A DNA stretch of 64,000 bases, taken from positions 34,540 to 98,539 of the forward strand of contig CACLHR010000003.1 of NCBI GenBank assembly GCA_902606745.1, read 5' to 3'. The stretch is from an uncultured Gammaproteobacteria bacterium. GTDB taxonomy: Bacteria; Pseudomonadota; Gammaproteobacteria; PS1; Pseudothioglobaceae. A program made the position numbers and the translations under genes. The notes below the pieces were generated by a model. The model had not been told where the DNA came from and made no database searches. It saw nothing but the letters and a program-made list of their open reading frames with translations. Positions 54,867 to 63,512 of the stretch are shown piece by piece. How positions within the stretch are numbered: position 1 is the first letter of the stretch; each line of letters opens with the position of its first letter.

Positions 54867-55201
54867 TTACTTTTCCCCTTCTTTTTTTTGCTTTTTTCTG
54901 TTTTATCAATCTTGTGAGATTTGGTTGAAGCGGCCTTTAACTCTGCCTCATATTTCTTTTCCCACTCCTCATGCAGGTTCGTTTTCTCGATGTCATGAAA
55001 ATCGATCCCACTGATCTCTTTGAATTCTTTTATCGCGTCCTCTAGGGCAGTTTCAAAAACACCTGATAGGGACATACTGAATCCATAATTTTGAGCGGCC
55101 GATGAGGCACTCTTAAAGGCATCAAAGACAGGCCTTCGTATCCTCACGCTGACCACCCTTTTTTCGTCTTCCTTGCGGTTTTTTGTAACGTATTTACCCA
55201 T
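54863..55201 (-). CDS. Ribbon-helix-helix-like DNA-binding protein
   Basis: A 112-residue basic protein. KRVVSVRIRRPVFDAFKSAS then SLSGVFETALEDAIKEFKEI (about residues 14-65) look like the beta strand and two helices of a ribbon-helix-helix domain, with a long lysine-rich tail (KSKKKKGKSK) at the C-terminus. Such proteins act as autorepressors, antitoxins or partition factors. Three palindromic GTATAC sites lie just upstream, a likely operator. No toxin or ParA is next to it. Confidence 0.6.
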   Translation of the reverse strand: MGKYVTKNRKEDEKRVVSVRIRRPVFDAFKSASSAAQNYGFSMSLSGVFETALEDAIKEFKEISGIDFHDIEKTNLHEEWEKKYEAELKAASTKSHKIDKTEKSKKKKGKSK

Positions 55202-55234
55202 TCAAGATTCATCTTGTTGTTTGCTACTTAAGTA

Positions 55235-55287
55235 GTATACGCTAATTGTATACTTTTTCTATTATTTTATGTAATCTTTTTGTATAC
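55235..55287. promoter_or_regulatory. Three GTATAC palindromes upstream of the RHH-like gene
   Basis: GTATAC occurs at 55235-55240, 55248-55253 and 55282-55287, the first two 13 bases apart start to start. They lie 34-86 bases before the RHH-like start codon, and each palindrome contains TATAC that can serve as a -10 on either strand. The intergenic region is shared with the divergent VOC gene. A bound RHH-type dimer array could repress both. This is inference from spacing only. Confidence 0.4.
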
Positions 55288-55389
55288 ATTTTTAGATATC
55301 TAAGTATTAAATTTAATTGATCAGTTCTGAGTAATTTCTGGGTATTATGAATAGGCTATGATTAAGTCATTATTTTTTGGATTCTTCTG

Positions 55390-55821
55390 ATGAGCACGAA
55401 ACTAGAACATGCCAACCTTTGCGTTAGTGACATTGACGCAATGATCAAATTTCTGCAAACAGCTCTTCCTGACTTCTTTATTCGCCATGACGAAACCGAT
55501 AACGATGGTGACAGATGGGTACACATTGGCAATGAAAAAACCTACATTGCTCTAAATAATTCCACACAAAAAGACTTATCTGACTGGACACCCTATTCCG
55601 GAAAACCAGGTGTCAACCACCTTGGCTATATGGTTGACAGTGTTGAACAAGTGCGTAGTCGTCTTCGAGCTGCCGGCTATATTGAATCAACAGTCAAAAA
55701 TAACCACCCTTTTCGTAAAAGACTTTATTTTTATGATTCCGAAGGTAGGGATTGGGAATTTGTTGAGTATCACTCAGATGATGTGAATAAACGTAACGAT
55801 TATAATTTACCTGACAGGTAA
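55390..55821 (+). CDS. VOC family protein
   Basis: A 143-residue glyoxalase-fold protein. STKLEHANLCVSDIDAMIKF opens the first module (metal-site His about 7), GVNHLGYMVDSVEQVRSRL the second (His about 77) and GRDWEFVEYHS ends with a Glu. Reaction unknown. It is divergent from the RHH-like gene, sharing a regulatory region, and converges with the PhyH gene with 6 bases between stops. Confidence 0.85.
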   Translation: MSTKLEHANLCVSDIDAMIKFLQTALPDFFIRHDETDNDGDRWVHIGNEKTYIALNNSTQKDLSDWTPYSGKPGVNHLGYMVDSVEQVRSRLRAAGYIESTVKNNHPFRKRLYFYDSEGRDWEFVEYHSDDVNKRNDYNLPDR

Positions 55822-55827
55822 GCTTTT

Positions 55828-56571
55828 TTAAATTGGAACAGCTCTATTCCTTTTAAGTCCAGTAGCTGGATCAATAATTACCTCAGAGGAAAACTGTGCT
55901 AAAAATGCTGTTCTAGGGCTTGATGAGTTATTTGATCCAGAGGCATGAGGAGTAAGACTGGAAAATACGATTAAGGTTCCAGCAGGGACAAGAAAGGTTC
56001 GCGCTTTGCTTTCATCAACCTCAATGAATAAATCCTTTGATTTTTCTGACCAATTATGCAATATCGCCTTATTGGTCTCTTCTAATTTAGTTGGAATAAT
56101 AGACAACGGTCCATTTAACTTATTAGTGTCATCAAGTGCTAACCAAGTTGTCAGATAGGGCTTGTGCTCAAAATCTATATAACCTGAGTCTTGATGCCAA
56201 TTAAAACTGGATTCTGTATAGGGTTCTTTGGTAACAATTTGCTCGTTAAAAAGAAACACTTTTTTTCCAAGCAGTTCATTTGTAAGTTGTTTGATTGGTT
56301 GACTTCTCAAATATCTTTGAAGTTCAGGATGAAATGGGCTTTGATTAGCCAAAAATATCCTACCGATTTGTGAGATATTGCCATAATGTCTAGTTTGATT
56401 AGATGGCTGCATTCTCTCAACGCCCTTTTTGTAATCCTGGATAATCTTTTCAACAGCAATTCTAAGCTCTGATAGGGTTTCTATACTAACAAAATCCTTT
56501 ATTACTAGATAACCTTGAGATAGGAACTCTTTAATATTTATTGAACTAATTTTTGCCTTGTTTTTTGACAA
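55828..56571 (-). CDS. Phytanoyl-CoA dioxygenase (PhyH)-family protein
   Basis: A 247-residue Fe(II)/2-oxoglutarate dioxygenase-like protein. The iron motif is HQDSGYIDFEHKPYLTTWLAL (His-x-Asp, about residues 124-126), with the distal His near LTPHASGSN (about 209) and the Arg in SPRTAFLAQF. PhyH-family bacterial members hydroxylate diverse small molecules, including ectoine, halogenated compounds and phosphonates. It is divergent from the PfkB-kinase gene with 123 bases between. Confidence 0.85.
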   Translation of the reverse strand: MSKNKAKISSINIKEFLSQGYLVIKDFVSIETLSELRIAVEKIIQDYKKGVERMQPSNQTRHYGNISQIGRIFLANQSPFHPELQRYLRSQPIKQLTNELLGKKVFLFNEQIVTKEPYTESSFNWHQDSGYIDFEHKPYLTTWLALDDTNKLNGPLSIIPTKLEETNKAILHNWSEKSKDLFIEVDESKARTFLVPAGTLIVFSSLTPHASGSNNSSSPRTAFLAQFSSEVIIDPATGLKRNRAVPI

Positions 56572-56644
56572 CTATATGAGATATTAAAACAATATTTAAC
56601 TTAATCATAAACTAAAATGTAATGATGATGTTAAACAAAGAAAT

Positions 56645-56698
56645 ATGATGAATCAGGCAACAATTCGATTAAACGATCTTGTTAAGGAAAATCTATGA
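56645..56698 (+). CDS. Possible 17-residue frame coupled to the PfkB kinase gene
   Basis: This short frame (start MMNQATIRLND) ends with a TGA that overlaps the kinase ATG as ATGA. Coupled upstream frames can set translation of the next gene. The Shine-Dalgarno (AAAGAAAT) is weak and the frame may be chance. Confidence 0.2.
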   Translation: MMNQATIRLNDLVKENL

Positions 56699-57606
56699 TA
56701 ACTTGTGTTGGACCCATTTTTCTTGACAGGATTGTAAAAATTGACAGATTTCCTGAAAAACCAATAAAACTCTTAGCAAAAGGGCTTGAAAAGAGATTGG
56801 GCGGCCCAGCGGCAGTGGCCAGCTTTGCTGTCAATATTCTGGGCGAAGAGTCTGAGTTTGTGGGTTGTTTTGGTGACGATGACGCTGCTGATTTTTTACA
56901 ATCTGAATTTGATAAACGCAATATTAGCTTTAATAGATCTAAAACTGTCAAAGGCACAATGACATCTCAAAGTCATATTTTCGAAGATTCTCATGGCGAA
57001 AGAATGCTAGCGGTATTCAATGAACAAAAATTATTTGAAGAAAAGCGACTACCGAACTTCGATTTTTCACCTGACCAAACCTATTTAATCGATGTACACT
57101 GGACTGAAGCAGCAAATTATTTAGCAAAAAGTACCTATGAACGTGGTATTAATTGCATTGTCGACATTGATAATTTTTCTAAAAACAGGGCAGTTGAAGA
57201 GGTGGTTGAGTACTCATCTCACCCTATATTCTCTGAAAATGGTCTACATCAATATACAAAAGAGAAATCTATAATTAAATCATTAAAAATCCTCTATCAA
57301 GCTAAGAATAAGTTTTATGCAGTCACGCTTGGGTCAGAAGGAGTCTATTGGATAGTTAAAGGCGACATTTTTCACTGTCCGGCACCCAAGGTAGAGGTTA
57401 AAGAAACGAATGGCGCTGGAGATGTGTTTCATGGCGCATTTGCTAGATTTATTCATGCCAATAAATCGATTCAGGAGTCAATAGAGTTAGCTACAGCGGC
57501 TGCTTCACTAAAATGTTCGAGGAGTGGCGGTATTCTTGCCATACCTAATTACAAAGAACTCATTGAGTTCTCTAAACAATTAAAACCAACCAGAGTAATA
57601 AAGTAG
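56695..57606 (+). CDS. PfkB-family carbohydrate kinase
   Basis: A 303-residue ribokinase-like sugar kinase. The N-terminal glycine region is GGPAAVASFAVNILG (about residues 36-50), and the C-terminal PfkB signature with catalytic Asp is NGAGDVFHGAFARF (about 239-252). It phosphorylates a sugar or its derivative with ATP. Its place next to a 2-hydroxyacid dehydrogenase, a sugar isomerase and an ABC sugar importer suggests a role in catabolism of the transported carbohydrate. Confidence 0.9.
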   Translation: MITCVGPIFLDRIVKIDRFPEKPIKLLAKGLEKRLGGPAAVASFAVNILGEESEFVGCFGDDDAADFLQSEFDKRNISFNRSKTVKGTMTSQSHIFEDSHGERMLAVFNEQKLFEEKRLPNFDFSPDQTYLIDVHWTEAANYLAKSTYERGINCIVDIDNFSKNRAVEEVVEYSSHPIFSENGLHQYTKEKSIIKSLKILYQAKNKFYAVTLGSEGVYWIVKGDIFHCPAPKVEVKETNGAGDVFHGAFARFIHANKSIQESIELATAAASLKCSRSGGILAIPNYKELIEFSKQLKPTRVIK

Positions 57607-57608
57607 CT

Positions 57609-58532
57609 ATGAAAAAAATATTAATAACTGAATTTATGGAGCAAGATAGCGTTAACAAAATTTCGGAGCTGTTTGACGTCAACTATGATCCAAGCCTTCA
57701 TGAAAATATTGAGAGGTTGAGTTCACAAATAGTTTCGGTAGACGCCATAATAGTCAGAAACAAAACTCAACTCAATGAAGCTTTGCTAACAAAAGCAAGA
57801 AAACTCAGGTTTGTTGGAAGACTGGGCGTTGGTTTAGATAATATCGACATTGATTATTGCTCAGAAAAAAGTATTGTTGTCCAGCCTGCAACTGGAATGA
57901 ATGCTGATTCAGTTGCCGAGTATGTTATCAGCTGTTCACTCTCCTTGCTAAAAAATATACCTCCTGCTCACCAAGGAACAGTGAGCGGAAAGTGGCCTAG
58001 ATCACCTATCAAGTCAAGAGAGTTGCAAGGTAAAACAATAGGTTTACTTGGTTTTGGCGTTATTGGTAAAAAAGTATCTATGTTGGCCCAAGCATTTGGA
58101 TCTAAGATTGTGGCTTATGATCCTTACATCCCGCAATCTGATGCTAAAAAATACAATACATCCCTAGTTAAAAGTCGCGACCTTTTTGAATGCTCAGACA
58201 TTATATCAATTCATCTTCCGCTAACTAATGAGACAAAGAACTTATTGAATTACAGTTCTTTCTCTGAAATGAAAAATAAACCAATCATCATTAATTCTTC
58301 CAGAGGTTCAATAGTTAATCAAAGAGATTTAGTAAAGGCATATAACGATGGTTTGATTAGTGGCTTTGCCTTAGATGTTTATGAATCTGAGCCAGTCAAG
58401 GAAAATTTTTATTCAAACATTTCAAGCACTATGAATTGCATCTTAACTCCCCATACTGCAGGCGTTACAATTGAATCAAATACAAGGGTTGGTCAATTTA
58501 TTGCAGACAAAACTATTCAATTTTTTAATTAA
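57609..58532 (+). CDS. D-isomer-specific 2-hydroxyacid dehydrogenase
   Basis: A 307-residue NAD-dependent dehydrogenase of the phosphoglycerate-dehydrogenase type. The Rossmann motif is IGLLGFGVIGKKVSML (about residues 142-157). The catalytic Arg lies in INSSRGSIVNQ, the Glu in VYESEPV and the His in LTPHTAG. Substrate unknown; in this context a sugar-acid or hydroxypyruvate-like 2-oxoacid is plausible. Its start lies two bases after the kinase stop, indicating an operon. It converges with the Gfo/Idh/MocA gene. Confidence 0.9.
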   Translation: MKKILITEFMEQDSVNKISELFDVNYDPSLHENIERLSSQIVSVDAIIVRNKTQLNEALLTKARKLRFVGRLGVGLDNIDIDYCSEKSIVVQPATGMNADSVAEYVISCSLSLLKNIPPAHQGTVSGKWPRSPIKSRELQGKTIGLLGFGVIGKKVSMLAQAFGSKIVAYDPYIPQSDAKKYNTSLVKSRDLFECSDIISIHLPLTNETKNLLNYSSFSEMKNKPIIINSSRGSIVNQRDLVKAYNDGLISGFALDVYESEPVKENFYSNISSTMNCILTPHTAGVTIESNTRVGQFIADKTIQFFN

Positions 58533-58533
58533 A

Positions 58534-59622
58534 TTAGAGATTAAATTCACTCATTTCTACAACCCTTCCCTCCTTTATTGAGAGTTCTGCTGCTTCTCCA
58601 ATGGCGACCGCCATTAATCCGTCATTTAATGAAACCTCTGGCAGTGAGTTACCTCTAATAGCTTTTATGAAGGACTGATGTTCGTAGTAGGTTGAACCAT
58701 GATGATGACCTGCTGCAAGGATTTTTTCATCAACTCCTATAGTTTCTTTTTTAGCTCTAGCACTATCCCTTAAACCGATCCTGACATCGGAAAATGCGAT
58801 ACCTGAAACGCTGGATGGAACTTCAGTTTCTATTTTTCCTGTTGAGCCAACAGCACACAATTCTTCTTGATATTGAGAGTTCTCAGCAAACATACACAAA
58901 TCTAAAAGTGCTCTGACTCCATTTTTAAAGTCTACAGTGACGAATGCATTGTCTAGGATATCAGGGGTTTTGCCGTCATATTTTTCATCTAGGTGGTTTA
59001 CATCTTGACCTCCGCTAGCATACACTTTGAGTGGCTCGCTTTGTGCAATTAGTCTCATTAAATCAAAAAAATGACAACTCTTCTCGACCAATGTTCCTCC
59101 AGTGTTTGTAGCAAATCTATTCCAGTCATCCACTTTATTTAGAAAAGGAAACCTATGCTCTCGAATGGATATCATCTTGAGATCGCCTATGGTTTTTTTA
59201 TGAATCTCTTCAATCATTTTTTTAACGGGCGGCATGTATCTATATTCCATAGCCGTCCAGATAATTCCAAGGTAGTTATTTGTTAATGATTCAAACTCTT
59301 TACAGTCTTTTACTGTTGTACATAGTGGCTTTTCTATCATCAAGTGTGCATTAGTTTTGACTAAACTTTTTAGAACTTCTATATGGGTAAAGTTTGGGGT
59401 TGAAACAACATAGGCATCAGCTATGTTGGCTTTAATGAGATCGTCGCAGTTACTAAATGTCACAACATCATTATTTAACAGCTCCAAGCTTTGGTTAAGT
59501 GACTCGGTATTAGTATCGCACAAAGCAACAACCTCAGCATCATCAATTATTTCGATGTTGAGTATATGCTCTCGTCCCATGCATCCCGCACCGATAATTG
59601 CGTATTTAATTTTATTTTTCAT
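58534..59622 (-). CDS. Gfo/Idh/MocA-family oxidoreductase
   Basis: A 362-residue NAD(P)-dependent sugar or polyol dehydrogenase-like protein. The Rossmann motif is YAIIGAGCMGREHILNI (about residues 7-23), and the EKP motif is MIEKPLCTT (about 96-104). NTGGTLVEKSCHFFDLMR is typical of the substrate domain. Family members oxidise inositols, sugars or sugar acids. It overlaps the upstream isomerase-like gene by 4 bases (ATGA), forming an operon with it and the ABC transporter. Confidence 0.92.
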   Translation of the reverse strand: MKNKIKYAIIGAGCMGREHILNIEIIDDAEVVALCDTNTESLNQSLELLNNDVVTFSNCDDLIKANIADAYVVSTPNFTHIEVLKSLVKTNAHLMIEKPLCTTVKDCKEFESLTNNYLGIIWTAMEYRYMPPVKKMIEEIHKKTIGDLKMISIREHRFPFLNKVDDWNRFATNTGGTLVEKSCHFFDLMRLIAQSEPLKVYASGGQDVNHLDEKYDGKTPDILDNAFVTVDFKNGVRALLDLCMFAENSQYQEELCAVGSTGKIETEVPSSVSGIAFSDVRIGLRDSARAKKETIGVDEKILAAGHHHGSTYYEHQSFIKAIRGNSLPEVSLNDGLMAVAIGEAAELSIKEGRVVEMSEFNL

Positions 59623-60995
59623 AGTGTATAAGTTGGGATGTCCATTCGATTGCCAAGATGAACCAATTGATCAGATACATCGCCATAAGTAAAGGCTACG
59701 TGATGCTCCAGCCCTCCTTTGAACATCTTCTCCGCTTTATGGGCACTATCAGAACCCAAACTGATTACGCCTGATGTTCCGGAAAAAGAATTTGGCCTAT
59801 CTATAACCGCTCCCTTTAATACAAAAAATTGTAGCTTATTTCGTGCTTTAGAGACCCGAAAAATGGTTATTTCCCCGGCTTTAAGACTAAAGTCATGAAG
59901 CAAAGGCTTCTTTCTGTTTGAATGAATTCCAGATTTAGCAGTGCCTTCTTTTGCCATACTTATTGGCGCCAAACCACAATGCCAAAAAACAAGAGAATTG
60001 TCGGCTTTGTCAACATCAACTATATCAACCAACAATGATGGCCTATCATTGATTTGATTAAGTATATTGCAACTAATTCCTCCCAAAACGTCAGCTTCGC
60101 AAGCGCAACTAACCTTCTTTTCATTCATCATGGCCATAGGGCCGCAAGACGCACATCCATATTCAGTGAATGTTTCGGGCCAACATCTAATCGCGAAAGC
60201 ATCCAGATTGTGCTTCTCCTTTAAACTATCCAGGCCATGGTAAATTGAAATACTCTTGTCAAACTCATCCTGCTCAAGCTCTTGGGTTCCCTCAAGATAG
60301 CTCTCGATCCTTTTTTTTGTAGATGCAATCGTGCTGTTGTTGACATTTTTTGATTCCTCAAATAGGTCATCCAAATCTATATCAACGAGAGAAACATTAA
60401 GCTTATCTCTGACTTCAGCTGAATCATAGTCACAGGTATCGAAGCCTTCAGGTCTTGTCCCAATTACGCCAATTTTTTGCATGTCAGCAGTATCAACAAA
60501 ACTTGGCTGAACGCTCTTTGTTATGGCTTTTTTCCATGCAGTTTTCACGCCAATATTGTTACTTTCAATGAACTGAGAAAACAATAATTTATTAGATTCG
60601 CTATCATCTTCCATGATAATAAATTCAGGTGAAATATTATTTTTAATTAGGGAGTGCATTCCAAGATTAAGACCACAAATAGAATTCAATCTCAATCTTC
60701 CGCCAGTCCTTGGCTCAGGAAACGAAACAATACAAATTGGTTTCTTTACATCTTGTGCAAAATTTAAAATAAATTTTGCATCAGTAAAAGTTGTTTGAAA
60801 TAAGAAAATTTTGTCACATTCATTCTTAGCAAAAAAATCCAAAGCTTTTTTAGCAATATAATCGTTAGTAATCAATTGATTAAAGCCTAAAGCTTCAGAA
60901 GTGATAGACTTCAATAGATTTTTAGCTTCACTAAATTTTGATTCAGCAAAATCAACATCAAAAGTTTCTCTTGCCAGCGCCAAGTATCCAATCAT
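59619..60995 (-). CDS. L-fucose/L-arabinose isomerase-fold sugar isomerase
   Basis: A 458-residue protein with the two-part layout of the FucI/AraA family: N-terminal Rossmann-like domains (about 1-300; FPEPRTGGRLRLNSICGLN) and a C-terminal barrel (about 330-458; GLEHHVAFTYGDVSDQLVHL). The middle part has CWPETFTEYGCASCGPMAMM and CACEADVLGG, matching regions around the metal site. It would isomerise an aldose to a ketose. The substrate is unknown. Members of this family also serve as sulfoquinovose isomerases, so a sulfosugar is one possibility. An intergenic gap of 59 bases separates it from the ATPase gene. Confidence 0.82.
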   Translation of the reverse strand: MIGYLALARETFDVDFAESKFSEAKNLLKSITSEALGFNQLITNDYIAKKALDFFAKNECDKIFLFQTTFTDAKFILNFAQDVKKPICIVSFPEPRTGGRLRLNSICGLNLGMHSLIKNNISPEFIIMEDDSESNKLLFSQFIESNNIGVKTAWKKAITKSVQPSFVDTADMQKIGVIGTRPEGFDTCDYDSAEVRDKLNVSLVDIDLDDLFEESKNVNNSTIASTKKRIESYLEGTQELEQDEFDKSISIYHGLDSLKEKHNLDAFAIRCWPETFTEYGCASCGPMAMMNEKKVSCACEADVLGGISCNILNQINDRPSLLVDIVDVDKADNSLVFWHCGLAPISMAKEGTAKSGIHSNRKKPLLHDFSLKAGEITIFRVSKARNKLQFFVLKGAVIDRPNSFSGTSGVISLGSDSAHKAEKMFKGGLEHHVAFTYGDVSDQLVHLGNRMDIPTYTL

Positions 60996-61054
60996 TTAAA
61001 GCATCCAAAGGGCAGGTTTATTCATTTTAAACTTTATTGTTATTAATTATCTAA

Positions 61055-62071
61055 TTAAAGAGATTTTCCAGTCGAATTAAACCAGTGCGCATCACTCAGA
61101 TTAAACCCAACGTTAACTTTTTGTCCAGCTCTAATATCAGTTTGATTGTTCAATTTGATAGAAATTACCTGCCCCTCAATAGCCTCTCCATAAAGGTAGC
61201 TATCAGCACCCAATTGTTCAACATTTTTTACCTCTAGAGGGAGTGAATTTTCTTCTGTAATTGAGAGATGTTCCGGCCTAATACCAAATACAGATGAACT
61301 TGATGGGGCTATTTTTTTGATATTTACTGGTAGTGATGAAAAATCTAAAAAGTTCATTTTTGGAGAACCAATAAAGCCGGCAACAAATATGTTGGCAGGC
61401 TTATTATATAATTCTAATGGAGCTCCAACTTGTTCAATAATACCTTCATTTAAAACTACAATTTTATCAGCCATTGTCATTGCTTCTACTTGATCATGTG
61501 TGACATAAACCATCGTGTTACCTAGCCTTTTATGTAAAGCTTTCAACTCAACACGGGTTGCTACTCTTAGCTCGGCGTCTAGATTTGATAATGGCTCGTC
61601 AAACAAATATATGGAAGGTTCTCTCACAATAGCCCTTCCAATTGCAACTCTTTGCATCTGTCCGCCAGACAACTGTCCAGGACGCCTCTTCAAATACTCT
61701 TCCATCCTAAGCAGTCTGGCAGCCTCTTGGATTCTTTTTTCAATTTCTGTTTTGTCTAGCTTTAAATTCTCCAGACCGAAAGCAAGGTTTTGGCGCACAC
61801 TCATATGTGGATACAAAGCATAGGACTGAAAAACCATCGCTAATCCCCTTTTAGCTGCGGATATATTATTAACTTTATTTTCATCAATAAGTATTGAACC
61901 GTCGCTGATTGCCTCCAATCCTGCAATCATTCTAAGCAATGTTGATTTTCCACAACCTGATGGTCCAACCAACACACAAAACTCACCATCTAATACTTCA
62001 AGGTTAACCCCATGAATAACTTGCGTTTTTCCGTAAGATTTTTTTATATCTATAAGTTTAAGATTTGCCAT
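61055..62071 (-). CDS. Sugar ABC transporter ATP-binding protein (MalK/UgpC type)
   Basis: A 338-residue ATPase with Walker A GPSGCGKSTLLRMIAGLE (about residues 37-54), signature LSGGQMQRVAIGRA (about 134-147), Walker B SIYLFDEPLSNLD and switch VTHDQVEAM. The C-terminal about 100 residues form the MalK-type regulatory (TOBE) domain (FGIRPEHLSI). It energises uptake of a carbohydrate with the two permeases encoded upstream. The gap to the permease gene is 4 bases. Confidence 0.95.
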   Translation of the reverse strand: MANLKLIDIKKSYGKTQVIHGVNLEVLDGEFCVLVGPSGCGKSTLLRMIAGLEAISDGSILIDENKVNNISAAKRGLAMVFQSYALYPHMSVRQNLAFGLENLKLDKTEIEKRIQEAARLLRMEEYLKRRPGQLSGGQMQRVAIGRAIVREPSIYLFDEPLSNLDAELRVATRVELKALHKRLGNTMVYVTHDQVEAMTMADKIVVLNEGIIEQVGAPLELYNKPANIFVAGFIGSPKMNFLDFSSLPVNIKKIAPSSSSVFGIRPEHLSITEENSLPLEVKNVEQLGADSYLYGEAIEGQVISIKLNNQTDIRAGQKVNVGFNLSDAHWFNSTGKSL

Positions 62072-62075
62072 AAAA

Positions 62076-63512
62076 CTATTTTATTCCTGTTGTTGCTATT
62101 CCAGTTGTAATATACTTTTGAAGAAAAACAAAGACCAAAGTTGTAGGAATTAAACTCACCACTGTCATTGCCAATCTATAATGTTCTTGAGCAAGGTATT
62201 CGCCTTGAAAGTCTAATAAACAAAGCTGTATTGTATAGGCGGCCTTGGTCGTCGAGACAGCTATCATTGGCAGTATCAAGTCGTTCCATCTCCATATTAT
62301 CGACAAGATACCGAGGACAGCTACCGCTGGAAGAGCAAGAGGGAGAACTATACGCCAATAGATGGTCCATTCGCTGGAAGCATCCATTCTTGCAGCCTCC
62401 AATAATTCATCAGGAATTGTCAGCATATACTGCCTCAACATAAATACCCCGGTCGGGGTTGCCGCTCCAGGTATTATGACTCCCCACAAAGACCCCGCTA
62501 AACCGGTTACCGACACCATTTTAAATATACCTACAATCAACACTGATGCTGGCACCATCAGGGTAGCCAATATAATTATAAAAAAAATGATTTGACCATT
62601 GAAGCGATATTTGGACAACGCAAAGGCTGCCATGGAATTGATTAAAAGAGTTATTAATGTTGCCACGATAGTGACAAAAACAGAATTATTCAGACACCTA
62701 ATTGCATCAAAATCCATACCGGCAACGTTCTTCGTTAATGGGTTGGTGTAATTAATCCAGGACGGCTTTAAGCTTCTGTTTAGAATGATTTCATTTTTTG
62801 GTAATTTCACTATCCCGGCCTGCGGATTACTAATTAATCTAGCATTCACTGTGTCTTGATTTGGGCTAATTCTACTTACCGAGTACTCTGTAACCTCACT
62901 GGTTTCAGGGTCAACTGTAGTGACGAAAATTTGCGATGTAAAGCCATTAGGCTTATACGGTTTAAGGCCTAAATATTCTGACAACAACCTAACCTCTTCA
63001 ATGTTTAAGACACTAATTACGGATTCGGGATCGTATTCCTTTTTAGAGCTGGGAAACATGCTTGGATATTTAATTAGCCATTCTGGTAAATTTTTATTAA
63101 TGATTAACTCTTTGGCTTGTCCAGGAACTAGTCCAAAATGGGTTCTCAGTGCATAAAACTCTTTGTCGTCATATTGAGAAATAAATGAATCAACATCGTG
63201 ATCAGATCTTTCATCTTCAGTCAAATCGCTCCAATACAAGACCCAAGAAGGTAAATCTTTCATCATAAATATCTCTTTGCCCTCGGGACCATAAACAGTC
63301 GCTCTACCAACCCTCTCATAGTCCATTGGCAATATATTTGTGTCCAGCTTTTGCAACAAGAATTGAGACTTAACTGAATTTAATATGAGCCACAAGACTG
63401 GCAGAAAAATAATTAAAAAGCCAAGAAATAGAAAAATATAAGATACCCAATCGACAAGACTTAGCTTCTTTTTGCCCTGCGTTCTGGTAAAGAATTTAAT
63501 AACCGCCGTCAT
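62076..63512 (-). CDS. Sugar ABC transporter permease with about 200-residue extra domain
   Basis: A 478-residue MalG-type permease, far longer than the usual about 280. TM1 lies at about residues 24-48. A hydrophilic region of about 200 residues (about 50-250), containing VYGPEGKEIFMMKDLP and DPETSEVTEYSVSR, comes before the remaining helices (from about 277). The cytoplasmic EAA loop is EAARMDASSEWTIYWRIVLP (about 375-394). The insert sits in the loop between TM1 and TM2, expected on the periplasmic side. It overlaps the other permease gene by 4 bases. Possibly it contacts the substrate-binding protein. Confidence 0.9.
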   Translation of the reverse strand: MTAVIKFFTRTQGKKKLSLVDWVSYIFLFLGFLIIFLPVLWLILNSVKSQFLLQKLDTNILPMDYERVGRATVYGPEGKEIFMMKDLPSWVLYWSDLTEDERSDHDVDSFISQYDDKEFYALRTHFGLVPGQAKELIINKNLPEWLIKYPSMFPSSKKEYDPESVISVLNIEEVRLLSEYLGLKPYKPNGFTSQIFVTTVDPETSEVTEYSVSRISPNQDTVNARLISNPQAGIVKLPKNEIILNRSLKPSWINYTNPLTKNVAGMDFDAIRCLNNSVFVTIVATLITLLINSMAAFALSKYRFNGQIIFFIIILATLMVPASVLIVGIFKMVSVTGLAGSLWGVIIPGAATPTGVFMLRQYMLTIPDELLEAARMDASSEWTIYWRIVLPLALPAVAVLGILSIIWRWNDLILPMIAVSTTKAAYTIQLCLLDFQGEYLAQEHYRLAMTVVSLIPTTLVFVFLQKYITTGIATTGIK

